From: Microvirga sp.
Lineage (GTDB): Bacteria > Pseudomonadota > Alphaproteobacteria > Rhizobiales > Beijerinckiaceae
Direction: 5' to 3'
Length of the DNA stretch: 64,000 nt
NCBI GenBank assembly: GCA_029266525.1
Contig: JAQSWQ010000002.1
Location: 1 to 64,000 of the forward strand
Below are positions 42,088 through 50,056 of this stretch, piece after piece. Made by a program: the position numbers and the translations under genes. Position 1 is the stretch's first letter, and each line of letters begins with the position of its first letter. A model generated the notes under the pieces. The model was not told the DNA's origin and did not search any database. It saw only the letters and a list, made by a program, of their open reading frames with translations.

Positions 42088-43293
42088 CGAAAAAATCCTA
42101 ATCGGCCTTGAGTGGACGGTGTGAACGGTGTGATCGCTCCGAGAAATGGCGAGTCGGCGAAGCTCCTTCCGTTGGCGGTACCGCCGCGTATCGTCTCGAG
42201 CAAAAAAATTTGTAGCCGGATCAACGAAGAAAGTTCGCTCCATGAACGGTAACTCTGCGGGAACGTACTCGGCGGCTTCGGCAGTGAATATCCGACTTCT
42301 TAGCAAGCGTCGCAGCCCGGGAAGTTTGGAGAAAACCTCTCGTTCCGTCGACAAATAATCTACGGCGGAAAATCGTGCAATATTGGATCGCATAAAGGCC
42401 TGACACACGGCATCCGACAGCACCCCTGCCGGAGAATTTATGAGGTATCGGTACATCTGGTCCTTGTAAGCCCAAAAAGAGTCTACTAACCGTCGATCCA
42501 TTTCCGAGGCCCGCCGCAAGGCGGCGCAAGTAACCTCCTCAGGGGTTGGCAAGTGCTCGACGGGTCCCACCATTACGCGGCATCGTAGGATTGCTTCGAT
42601 AGTGTCGAAATTGATTGGGCCGCCAAAAAAATCGTGAAATCCACTTTCCCGGCCAGTGGCGAGCGCCGCCACGTGCTCCACATCGACGTGGTATGCGCGG
42701 AGGTAGTTGTAAACGTCCCTACCGATTGGCACGCGTCCACAGATGATGTCCTCTGACGTGCGATGATGTTCGACGCCGAAGTACTCATAAAAGATGGGCT
42801 CGAGAGAGTGGGATAACGGCGCGTGCCCCACGTCGTGCAGAAGTGCAGCGGCGCAAACGACACGAAATTCGTGCTCCGAAAGCTGCTGCTCGGCGGAATA
42901 GAGAGCGGCGAGGCGCGTCACTCCAAGGCTGTGCTGATGGCGTGTGTATCTTTTGTTTCGTCCTGACGCGTTCGGCCAGGGTACCAGGACATAATCAATG
43001 CCGCCCAAAAAGCGGATGCTTTTGAGCCTCCTCACGGCGCGCGTTGTCAACAGCAGCTTCAGGAAAGGGTCATCGCGAACGACCCCGTCCGCGAGAGGGT
43101 CAGCGTAGCTGTATCCGAGCGCACCTGCGGGGCGACTTAGGTGCATTTCCATTCGCAAATCCAGGGATGGGAACCCAAGGCGTGTTAAAGGTAGCGGAAG
43201 CGTAGTCAGAGCACTACTGATCCTCATGGCGAGCGCTGCGGCTCTGCTGCTATCCGGTGCGAATAAGCGACGCAACGTCGGCGAATCCCTCAC
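41863..43293 (-). CDS. HD-domain phosphohydrolase, SAMHD1/dGTPase-like
   Basis: A frame of 476 codons whose first 390 or so residues form an HD-superfamily protein of the SAMHD1/dNTPase type. The N-terminal YADPLADGVVRDDPFLKLLLTT and RRLKSIRFLGG match the family's opening. Metal ligands are visible: TRHQHSLGV (His121), ALLHDVGHAPLSHSLE (His153-Asp154), and a later Asp in NFDTIEAIL. Relatives hydrolyse dNTPs or other nucleotides and some act in phage defence. The frame does not stop before the NTase region but continues through its first 35 residues, then out of frame to 41863. The start is GTG 43293 (GGGTGA site) or ATG 43227/43152. The sequence is AT-richer than its neighbours. Confidence 0.78.
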   Translation of the reverse strand: MRDSPTLRRLFAPDSSRAAALAMRISSALTTLPLPLTRLGFPSLDLRMEMHLSRPAGALGYSYADPLADGVVRDDPFLKLLLTTRAVRRLKSIRFLGGIDYVLVPWPNASGRNKRYTRHQHSLGVTRLAALYSAEQQLSEHEFRVVCAAALLHDVGHAPLSHSLEPIFYEYFGVEHHRTSEDIICGRVPIGRDVYNYLRAYHVDVEHVAALATGRESGFHDFFGGPINFDTIEAILRCRVMVGPVEHLPTPEEVTCAALRRASEMDRRLVDSFWAYKDQMYRYLINSPAGVLSDAVCQAFMRSNIARFSAVDYLSTEREVFSKLPGLRRLLRSRIFTAEAAEYVPAELPFMERTFFVDPATNFFARDDTRRYRQRKELRRLAISRSDHTVHTVHSRPIRIFSMTATERAKEHSNKKLKALRAVLEPVVPSANIVLTCHTLAAKRRRSRISTSLSSPTTYRGIQVTLRRRGLRKQRI

Positions 43294-43404
43294 GTTTCAC
43301 CCGCTACTTCGCACGCAGCCTTCCCGGGGGCTTTCGCAACGAAGCCAGCGCCCAACGAGGGCGGCGTGGCCCTCTGCCCATGGTTGCTCTAGAAGCGCGG
43401 GGGC

Positions 43405-44541
43405 ATGAACGCGCCCGCCAAGAGAATCGCCTTCATCGTCACGGAGGACTGGTTCTTCGCCTCGCATTTCCTGCCGATGGCCCGGGCGGCGCGGGAGGTG
43501 GGGCTCGAGGTGGCGGTGATCGCGCGGGTGCGCGAGCACCGCGCCGCGATCGAGGCGGCGGGGGCGAAAGTGATCGCGCTCGAGGCCGAGCGGCGCAGCC
43601 TCAATCCTGCCGCGGCCGGCTACTCGGCCGGACGGCTCGCGGCGATCCTCAAGGCCTGGAAGCCCGACATCGTCCACTGCATCGCGCTGCGCCCGATCCT
43701 GATCGGCGGCGCGGCGGCGCTGATGGCCGGCATTCCCCGTCGCGTGTTCGCGCTCACCGGCACCGGCTTCCTCGGCGCGCGGCAAGATATCGTCGGAGGC
43801 GGTGCGCGAAGCGCGATCCGCATGCTGGTGCGCGGCCTGGCGACGAAGCAGACGCATTACCTTTTCGAGAACCCCGACGACGCGGCGCTGCTCGGGCTCG
43901 ATCCGGCCGACAGCGGGCGGGTGACGATCCTCGGCGGCGCAGGGGTCGATGCCGATCATCTTCGCGCGGCGCCGCTGCCGGTGCAGCCGCCGCTGAAGGT
44001 CGCGGTTGTCGCCCGCATGCTCTGGTCGAAGGGCATCGACCTCGCGGTCGAGGCCGCGAAGCTCGCCCGGGCGAGGGGCGCCCCGGTGGAGCTGTCGCTC
44101 TACGGCGCGCCCGACCCTTCGAACCCGAAGGCGATCCCGGAAGAGACCCTGCGCGCCTGGAGTGGCGAGCCCGGTATCGCCTGGCGCGGGCGGACCGAGG
44201 ACGTGGCCGCGGTCTGGCGCGAGCATCACGTCTGCTGCCTGCCCTCGCGGGGGGGCGAGGGGCTGCCGCGCACGCTTCTCGAAGGCGCGGCCTGCGGACG
44301 CGCGCTCGTCACGACCGACGTACCGGGCTGCCGCACCCTGGTGCGGGACGGCATCGAGGGCTTCGTCGTGCCGTCGAACGATGCGGCGGCGCTGGCCGAC
44401 GCCTTCGTGAGGCTCGCGGCCGATCCGGCGCTCGTCGCCGGCATGGGCGAGGCCGCCCGGGCGCGCATCCTCGACGGCTTCACCGAGCGCGACGTGATGG
44501 AAGCCGTGAAGCGCGTCTATGCGGCGATGCTCGAGCGATGA
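43405..44541 (+). CDS. Glycosyltransferase family 4/1 (GT-B fold)
   Basis: A 378-residue cytoplasmic or membrane-associated glycosyltransferase. The N-terminal domain opens IAFIVTEDWFFASHFLPMARAAREVG with a GTB-type fold. The C-terminal domain has PPLKVAVVARMLWSKGIDLAVEAA (donor domain start, K in WSKGI), and the acceptor/donor E motif is SRGGEGLPRTLLEGAACGRALVTTDVPGCRTLV, here in outline, with the EG..RTLLEG glutamates. It probably transfers a sugar from a nucleotide donor during capsule, LPS or glycolipid synthesis. The stop overlaps the next gene's ATG (ATGA). Base composition returns to the chromosomal norm here. Confidence 0.88.
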   Translation: MNAPAKRIAFIVTEDWFFASHFLPMARAAREVGLEVAVIARVREHRAAIEAAGAKVIALEAERRSLNPAAAGYSAGRLAAILKAWKPDIVHCIALRPILIGGAAALMAGIPRRVFALTGTGFLGARQDIVGGGARSAIRMLVRGLATKQTHYLFENPDDAALLGLDPADSGRVTILGGAGVDADHLRAAPLPVQPPLKVAVVARMLWSKGIDLAVEAAKLARARGAPVELSLYGAPDPSNPKAIPEETLRAWSGEPGIAWRGRTEDVAAVWREHHVCCLPSRGGEGLPRTLLEGAACGRALVTTDVPGCRTLVRDGIEGFVVPSNDAAALADAFVRLAADPALVAGMGEAARARILDGFTERDVMEAVKRVYAAMLER

Positions 44542-45218
44542 TCGGAAGCGCCGGCCGCGCCGGCTTCATCCGCGCCCATACGCGCCTCCTGCCGGTGCCG
44601 CATGCGCCCGAGATCGTGCTGCATGTCGCCGACGAGGCGACCGAGCTTTGGCAGAAGACCGAGGAGGAGCTCGGGCGGATGGGCCTGCCGCCGCCCTTCT
44701 GGGCTTTCGCTTGGGCCGGCGGACAGGCGCTCGCGCGATATCTCCTCGACCATCCCGCAGCGGTCGCCGGCCGGCGCGTGCTGGATTTCGCCGCAGGTTC
44801 CGGGCTCGTGGCGATCGCCGCTGCGAAAGCCGGCGCGGCGACGGTCGAGGCGAGCGAGATCGACCGGTTCGCGGTTGCGGCAATGGAGCTCAACGCCGCC
44901 GCGAACCGCGTCGCTATCGCGGTGCGCCCGGACGATCTCGTCGGCGCCGACGAGGGCTGGGATGCCGTGCTCGCCGGCGACATCTTCTACGAACGCGACA
45001 CGGCCGAGCGCGCGACCGAATGGCTCTTTGCGCTCGCCCGACGCGGAGCGACGGTGCTGATCGGCGACCCAGGCCGAAGCTACCTGCCGACGGAGCGGCT
45101 CGAGCGGCTCGCCGAATACGAGGTGCCGGTAACGCGGACGCTCGAGGATGCCGAGGTCAAGCGCTCAAGCGTGTGGCGCTTTTCCGTCGCGAGCGCCTGC
45201 CGGAGAGGGCTCGGGTGA
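44538..45218 (+). CDS. Class I SAM methyltransferase, ETF-beta lysine methyltransferase-like
   Basis: A 226-residue SAM-dependent methyltransferase. Motif I is LDFAAGSGLVAIAAAKAG (about residues 82-99), motif post-I ASEID, and the catalytic-site motif is VLAGDIFYE. PPPFWAFAWAGGQALARYLL is the signature shared by ETFBKMT and alphaproteobacterial homologues, which methylate lysines of the electron-transfer flavoprotein beta subunit; L11 methyltransferase-like proteins are related. The assignment to that activity is likely but not certain. It is coupled to the glycosyltransferase by an ATGA overlap. Its last 54 bases overlap the convergent XRE gene. Confidence 0.85.
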   Translation: MIGSAGRAGFIRAHTRLLPVPHAPEIVLHVADEATELWQKTEEELGRMGLPPPFWAFAWAGGQALARYLLDHPAAVAGRRVLDFAAGSGLVAIAAAKAGAATVEASEIDRFAVAAMELNAAANRVAIAVRPDDLVGADEGWDAVLAGDIFYERDTAERATEWLFALARRGATVLIGDPGRSYLPTERLERLAEYEVPVTRTLEDAEVKRSSVWRFSVASACRRGLG

Positions 45219-45587
45219 AGGCCGCGAGCGCGCGGCGGCGCTGTCGAGAACGCCCAGAATTGCGCGCACATCGACATCGCTCAGCGCCCGCAGCTCGCGG
45301 GCGAGGCGGTTCGCGAGCAGCACGGCTTGGGGGTCGCAGGCCGAAGCGTCCAGCTTGACCTTGGGATCGGAGAGGTCGGCAAGCCGCAGCAGCTCGTCCG
45401 CCTCGTCCCAGATGATGTGGAAATAGTGCAGGACGCCCTGCAGCAGGGTCCAGGTCGGCTTGCCGCGCTCGCCGCGCTCGAGCGCCGAGAGATAGGCGCT
45501 GGAGACGCCGAGATGGGCGGCCATGTCCTTCAGGAGCAGCCCGCGCTCCCGCCGAAGCTCGCGCACCCGCGCGCCGAAGGGCGTCAT
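45165..45587 (-). CDS. XRE-family transcriptional regulator
   Basis: A 140-residue DNA-binding protein. The helix-turn-helix (about residues 6-45) reads ARVRELRRERGLLLKDMAAH and LGVSSAYLSALERGERG. A middle helical region (LLQGVLHYFHIIWDEADELLRLADLSDPKVKLD) follows and is conserved in alphaproteobacteria. The Pro/Ser-rich C-terminus overlaps the convergent methyltransferase gene. ATG 45587 has a strong GGGAGGGAGCG site and overlaps the Smr stop by ATGA. It closes the Tim44-MltA-Smr-XRE order that is widespread in Hyphomicrobiales; the targets are unknown. Confidence 0.88.
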   Translation of the reverse strand: MTPFGARVRELRRERGLLLKDMAAHLGVSSAYLSALERGERGKPTWTLLQGVLHYFHIIWDEADELLRLADLSDPKVKLDASACDPQAVLLANRLARELRALSDVDVRAILGVLDSAAARSRPSPEPSPAGARDGKAPHA

Positions 45588-46150
45588 CGCTCCCTCCCCG
45601 CCCGGCGCTTGCGCAGCCGCACGTAGAGGGCGCCGGCGCCGCCGTGATGCGGGGCCGCCTCCTCGAAGCCCAGGACCAGCGGCCGCAGCTCGGGCAGGCG
45701 CAGCCAGTGCGGCACGACCCGGCGCAGCACCCCGCGCTCCTCGAAGAGACTCGCGCCGGTGGCCGCGGCGCCCTTGCCGGTGATCACCAGCACGACCTCG
45801 TGGCCGAGATCGCGCGACCGCCCGAGAAAGGCGACGAGCGCGCCATGGGCCTCGGCCTGCCGCATGCCGTGGAGGTCGATCGCGGCGTCGGCCCGCCGGC
45901 TGCGGCGGCGAAGCTGGGCAAGGGTCCTGCGCTCGAGCGGGGCAAGCGGCGCGAGCCTCGGCTCGTCGACGCGCGGCGCCGGCCGGGCAGCCATGCGCGC
46001 GGCGGCCTCGCCCGGCGGCAGCTCGGGCTTTCGCTCCGGCTCCGGCTCGGACAGCGCACGGCCGGGCAGCGGCTTCACGGCCCCGACCACGACCGCCCAG
46101 AGCCGGCGCTCCTCGGCCGTGAGCTGGCGCGCGCGGCGCGGCCGCGTCAC
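45584..46150 (-). CDS. Smr-domain protein
   Basis: A 188-residue protein with a C-terminal Smr (small MutS-related) domain at about residues 90-185. The domain motifs are IDLHGMRQAEA, VLVITGKGAA and HHGGAGALYVRLRKR, matching LDxHG, TGxG and HGGxGALxV. Smr domains are nicking nucleases or ribosome-associated RNA endonucleases. The N-terminal 85 residues are Pro/Glu/Arg-rich and less conserved. It starts ATG 46150 overlapping the MltA stop (ATGA) and stops overlapping the XRE start. The order Tim44-MltA-Smr is conserved in this order of bacteria, but the functional link is obscure. Confidence 0.9.
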   Translation of the reverse strand: MTRPRRARQLTAEERRLWAVVVGAVKPLPGRALSEPEPERKPELPPGEAAARMAARPAPRVDEPRLAPLAPLERRTLAQLRRRSRRADAAIDLHGMRQAEAHGALVAFLGRSRDLGHEVVLVITGKGAAATGASLFEERGVLRRVVPHWLRLPELRPLVLGFEEAAPHHGGAGALYVRLRKRRAGRER

Positions 46151-47310
46151 GGCGCCTCGGCCTTCGGCAGGAGCACGACGAAGCGCACCGGCTGGCGGGT
46201 GAGCCCGGCCCGCGTGCCCGCCTGCGGGCCGCTGCCGAAGAACAAGTCGCCACGGGCGGGACCTACGATCGCGGTGCCCGTATCCTGTGACACCAGGATG
46301 CGCCTCAGCGGCTCCGAGCCGCCGCCGGCGAGCGGCAGTTCCCCTTCGAGCCAGAAGGGCAGGCCGTAGCTCCAGAGATTGCGGTCGGTCGCGAGGCTGC
46401 GGGCAGGGGTCAGCGGCACGCCGGCCGCGCCGATCGGTCCGTCCTTCGCGTCGAGCTCCTCGGCGAGGCGGAAGAACACGTAGGATCGGTTGAGGCGCAT
46501 GATCTCGCGCGCCTCCTCGGGATTGGCGCGCAGCCAGGCGGTCAAGCGGTCGAGGTTCATCTCGGCGAGCGGCACATGGCCGCGCTCGACGATGATGCGG
46601 CCCGGGGCCGTGAAAGGATGGCCGTTCTTGCCGGCATAGGCGAGGCCGACCGTGCGGCCGTCGAGCAGGCGGATGCGCGCCGATCCCTGCACCTGGACGA
46701 CGAGGGCATCGACCGCATCGCGCAGGAAGATCACGGGTCGTGCGCGCTCGCCGAGCGCCCCGTCCTCGATCGCGGCGCGATCCGGGTAGGGCTCATGGCC
46801 GTTCTCGGTCCTGCGCGCGGCCTGCAAGCCGTCGAGGCCCGGCCAGCTCTCGCCCTGCGGGATCGGGACGAGGTCGTCGGGGCGCGCGAGGAGCGGCGTC
46901 GGAAAGGCTTCGGTCGCGACGAGCGAGCCTTCGTATTCGGGCTCGAAATAGCCGGTGAGGAAGCCGCGTCCCGCGGGCGGGAGCACCTCAAACGGTGCGA
47001 AGAAGCTTTCGAAGAACTCGCGTGGGCCAAAGCTGGAGGCAACCTCGAGCGCGGCCGCGCAGGCGCCCTTCAGCCCGGGACTTGCCGGCAACGCCGTACG
47101 CAGCGCCCGGGCGTCCTTGACGATCTCGGCGCAGCTGCGGCGGAAGGTCGTGAGCGCGGCGGCGTGATCGTCTTGAGCCCAGCCGGCAAGATCCGAAAAG
47201 CCAAGGCGTGAAAGCCGCGCGTCGCCCACGCCGCGGGGCTCCTCGGAAGCCGCGGGCGAAGAAAGGACGAAGGCGAGGACCAGCAAGAGCCCTCGCGCCG
47301 TCCCGCTCAC
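46147..47310 (-). CDS. mltA: Membrane-bound lytic murein transglycosylase A
   Basis: A 387-residue exported enzyme that cleaves peptidoglycan glycan strands to 1,6-anhydromuropeptides. The N-terminal signal GLLLVLAFVLSSPAASEE has no lipobox Cys, so it may be periplasmic and not lipid-anchored. MltA domain motifs: FLTGYFEPEYEGS, QVQGSARIRLLDGRTVGLAYAGKNG and NRSYVFFR; the 3D domain with the catalytic Asp is near VSQDTGTAIVGPARGDLFFGSG. The GTG start at 47310 overlaps the Tim44 stop (GTGA). It works in cell wall turnover. Confidence 0.92.
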   Translation of the reverse strand: MSGTARGLLLVLAFVLSSPAASEEPRGVGDARLSRLGFSDLAGWAQDDHAAALTTFRRSCAEIVKDARALRTALPASPGLKGACAAALEVASSFGPREFFESFFAPFEVLPPAGRGFLTGYFEPEYEGSLVATEAFPTPLLARPDDLVPIPQGESWPGLDGLQAARRTENGHEPYPDRAAIEDGALGERARPVIFLRDAVDALVVQVQGSARIRLLDGRTVGLAYAGKNGHPFTAPGRIIVERGHVPLAEMNLDRLTAWLRANPEEAREIMRLNRSYVFFRLAEELDAKDGPIGAAGVPLTPARSLATDRNLWSYGLPFWLEGELPLAGGGSEPLRRILVSQDTGTAIVGPARGDLFFGSGPQAGTRAGLTRQPVRFVVLLPKAEAP

Positions 47311-48032
47311 TGGGCGGATTCGGTCGCGACGAGCTGCCAGTTCGGGTCCCGGGTCCCCAATGTGCGGGCGAAGGTCCACACGTCGGTGACGTCGACCACG
47401 GCCTCCGGGCTGCCGTCGACGATGTTGCCCTGGGCGTCGCGGGTCGCGGTGATGAGCTTTGAGAGGAAACGTACCGTAATCTGGGCGACGCGATTGCGGA
47501 GCTCGACCGTCTCGAGATCGGCGCGATCGATCGACACGAAGGTGGTCTCGGCCTTCTCACCGCGCTTTTCACGATCGGCGATCGCCCGGTCGAAGCCTTC
47601 GTAGACCTCGCGCGCGAGGAGGTTCTTCAGCGTCTTGCGGTCGCCCTGCGCGAAGGCCGTGACGATCATCTCGTAGGCCATCTTGGCGCCTTCGATGAAC
47701 TCGCGGACCGAAAAGCTCGGCTCGATGCGCAGGATCTCGTCAAGACCCGTTGCGACCGGAGAACCGAGCTCGGCCACGCCCTTCCAACGATCCGGCGACA
47801 GCTCCGCGGCCGCTGCGGCCGGGCTGTTCCCGGATCCGGGCAGGCGCACGACATTATCGGCCTGCGCTTGGCGAGGGCCGCTGCGCTGGGCGGGGGCGTC
47901 GCGCCGTGAGAACGGATCGAAGGGCGGCTTCTCGCTGCCGGTCTTCTGGCCGAGCACCGAGCGCAGCCGCCAGATCACGAAGACCGCGAGCGCGAGGAAG
48001 ATGATGGTCGTGACGTCGAGCGAATCCTGCAT
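47307..48032 (-). CDS. Tim44/TimA family membrane-anchored protein
   Basis: A 241-residue protein with a single N-terminal transmembrane helix (TTIIFLALAVFVIWRL, about residues 8-23), a Pro/Ser/Arg-rich linker and a C-terminal Tim44-like domain (about 95-235; FIEGAKMAYEMIVTAFAQGDRKTLKNLL, outline, and VTDVWTFARTLGTRDPNWQLVAT). It is the bacterial relative of the mitochondrial import motor anchor Tim44; the Caulobacter homologue TimA is inner-membrane and peripheral to translocation or lipoprotein export. ATG 48032 starts the helix region. It is coupled to mltA by GTGA. Confidence 0.9.
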   Translation of the reverse strand: MQDSLDVTTIIFLALAVFVIWRLRSVLGQKTGSEKPPFDPFSRRDAPAQRSGPRQAQADNVVRLPGSGNSPAAAAAELSPDRWKGVAELGSPVATGLDEILRIEPSFSVREFIEGAKMAYEMIVTAFAQGDRKTLKNLLAREVYEGFDRAIADREKRGEKAETTFVSIDRADLETVELRNRVAQITVRFLSKLITATRDAQGNIVDGSPEAVVDVTDVWTFARTLGTRDPNWQLVATESAQ

Positions 48033-48245
48033 CGTCGATCCGGTGTGCCCCCCGGCCCCGCCCGCCGTTTCGCATCCGCCCCTGCCGAAAGCAACAGTGA
48101 ATGCCCGGCGGGCGCCGTCGGCATCTGCGCATATGGGGTGATCGCTGACGAACATCCAGCCGAGCGACGACGTGTTGCTGCGGCCGAGCTTTTCCCCGCG
48201 GCGGGGATGTGGTCAGGCCTGGGCGAACAGGCGCTTTCCTCCGGC

Positions 48246-49199
48246 CTAGAACAGCCTGAAATCCTCGCCGAGATAGAGCCGCCGCACGTCCTCGTTCGCG
48301 ACGATCTCGTCGGGACGGCCTTCGGTCAGCACCTTGCCCGAATGAATGATGTAGGCGCGGTCGGTCAGCGCGAGCGTCTCGCGGACGTTGTGGTCGGTGA
48401 TGAGGACGCCGATGCCGCGGCCGGTCAGGTGGCGCACGAGATTCTGGATGTCGCCGACCGCGATCGGGTCGATGCCGGCGAAGGGCTCGTCGAGGAGCAT
48501 GAAGGAGGGATCGCCGGCAAGCGCCCGGGCGATCTCGCAGCGCCGGCGCTCGCCCCCCGACAGAGCGATCGAAGGCGCCTTCCGGAGACGCGCGATGTTG
48601 AACTCCTCGAGCAGCGCGTCGAGCTTCTTTTCGCGGGCCTTGCGATCGGCCTCCACGACCTCGAGCACGCCGCGGATATTGTCCTCCACATTGAGCCCCC
48701 GGAAGATCGAGGCCTCCTGCGGCAAATACCCGATGCCGAGCCGGGCCCGGCGGTACATCGGCATGTGGGTCACGTCGTGGCCGTCCAGGCTGACCGTGCC
48801 CTTGTCGGGCGAGACGAGCCCGGTGACCATGTAGAAGATGGTCGTCTTGCCGGCGCCGTTCGGGCCGAGGAGCCCGACCGCCTCGCCGTTTCGGACGTGG
48901 AGCTCGGCGCCCTGGACCACGGTTCGGCCGCGATAGCTCTTCTGGAGGCCGCGAACCGCGAGCACGCCGGGTCCGCCGAACGGCGCCTCACCTCCGGAGC
49001 GCCGCGCCTTCGGGCCGAAGCCGAAGATCCGCGCGGCAAGGCTCCGTCGCTCGGGGCGCTCGGTTGGCCGGGTCGGCTCGGGCGCTCGCGCCGCCTCGCG
49101 CAAGGTGCGAGAGCCCGGCAACTCCTCAGGCGCGTATCCGAAATCCGGACCCTCGGCTGCCAGAGGCCGGCGAACGGAACGGTTGAGGAGCGGTTTCAC
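48246..49199 (-). CDS. lptB: LPS export ABC transporter ATP-binding protein, extended N-terminus
   Basis: A 317-residue ATPase that drives LPS extraction from the inner membrane with LptFG. Walker A GPNGAGKTT at residues 112-120, PQEASIFRGLNVEDNI (Q-loop), signature LSGGERRRCEIARAL, Walker B FMLLDEPFAGIDPIAV, and the C-terminal LYLGEDFRLF of the LptB family. The first 75 residues, Pro/Arg-rich and probably disordered, precede the normal LptB start; the conserved part begins GVLAVRGLQKSY. Such extensions occur in some alphaproteobacteria. It follows lptA by 56 bases. The usual downstream rpoN is not here; Tim44-mltA follow instead. Confidence 0.94.
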   Translation of the reverse strand: MKPLLNRSVRRPLAAEGPDFGYAPEELPGSRTLREAARAPEPTRPTERPERRSLAARIFGFGPKARRSGGEAPFGGPGVLAVRGLQKSYRGRTVVQGAELHVRNGEAVGLLGPNGAGKTTIFYMVTGLVSPDKGTVSLDGHDVTHMPMYRRARLGIGYLPQEASIFRGLNVEDNIRGVLEVVEADRKAREKKLDALLEEFNIARLRKAPSIALSGGERRRCEIARALAGDPSFMLLDEPFAGIDPIAVGDIQNLVRHLTGRGIGVLITDHNVRETLALTDRAYIIHSGKVLTEGRPDEIVANEDVRRLYLGEDFRLF

Positions 49200-49255
49200 G
49201 GTCAGCTTCTTCCGTCGCGGCGGAGTCTAGCCCGAGCCATGCTCGAGCCTCTTGT

Positions 49256-50056
49256 TCAGTTCGTCTGGGCGCGCTGCTTCTGCGCGGGCTTCGGGGCGGC
49301 GGTCTGGGCCGGGGAAGCGGGCTTCGGCCCTGCCGCGACGGCGGGGGCCTGCTGGGCGGGCTGGCTGGCCGTCTGCGGCTGCTGACAGGCCTGCTGCTTC
49401 TGCTTGTCCTCGTCATTGTTCGGCACGAAGAGCGCGCGCACGCGGCCGCCCGGCCCCGTCTCGACATTCGCGACCTGGGTGTTGAGGTCGTAGACGATCT
49501 TTTCGCCGCGGGTCACGTTCTGGCACTGGCTGAGCGCCGCGTTGCCGGTGAGCACGACCTTGTTCGCGGCGCGGTCGAAGCTGGCGTTGTCGCTCGTCGC
49601 GACCTGGTCCTTGGACACGACCGTAACCGGCCCGGCGCAGTCGATCTGCTTGATCGAATCGTTTTGAGATCCGCCCTGCGACGCCGGCTGCGCGCGCTGC
49701 TGCCCGCCCGCGCCCTTCTGCCCCCCTTGGCTCTGGCGCTCGTAGAACACCGTCATCGCGCTGCAGCGGATCGTCGTTTCACCCTGAACCGCCACGACGT
49801 TGCCGCGGAAGATCGCGCGCTGCTCCTTGTCGTAGACGTCCAGCCGATCGGCGTCGATGTTGATCGGCTCCTTGTTGCCGGTCCCGATGTTGCCGAGCGG
49901 GTTCGAGCGGTCCTTCTCCTTCCTGGCCGGGGTCTCGACGGCGGGCTTCGCGCCCTGCACGGCCCCGCCGCGCGCGGGCTGCTGGGCGACCGCATGAGCG
50001 GACGAGATGCTGACGGCGAGGGCGACGGCGAGGCCGCCGAGGAGCGGACGGATCAT
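49256..50056 (-). CDS. lptA: LptA, periplasmic LPS bridge protein
   Basis: A 266-residue periplasmic protein that forms the beta-jellyroll bridge for LPS. The signal peptide is about residues 1-24 (LAVALAVSISSAHAVA). The OstA/LptA domain (about 60-200) contains INIDADRLDVYDKEQRAIFRGNVVAVQGE, in outline, typical of the family. The C-terminal 60 residues are Gln/Pro/Ala-rich (QKQQACQQPQTASQPAQQ), and there is a glycine/glutamine insert (RQSQGGQKGAGGQQ) in mid domain. The start ATG 50056 overlaps the LptC stop (ATGA). Confidence 0.92.
   Translation of the reverse strand: MIRPLLGGLAVALAVSISSAHAVAQQPARGGAVQGAKPAVETPARKEKDRSNPLGNIGTGNKEPINIDADRLDVYDKEQRAIFRGNVVAVQGETTIRCSAMTVFYERQSQGGQKGAGGQQRAQPASQGGSQNDSIKQIDCAGPVTVVSKDQVATSDNASFDRAANKVVLTGNAALSQCQNVTRGEKIVYDLNTQVANVETGPGGRVRALFVPNNDEDKQKQQACQQPQTASQPAQQAPAVAAGPKPASPAQTAAPKPAQKQRAQTN

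Noticed and set aside
41147-43293. CBASS-like cyclic-nucleotide defence system
   Set aside because: The NTase-fold motif alone is not enough; no CD-NTase features beyond SDID and no effector or ancillary genes are beside it.
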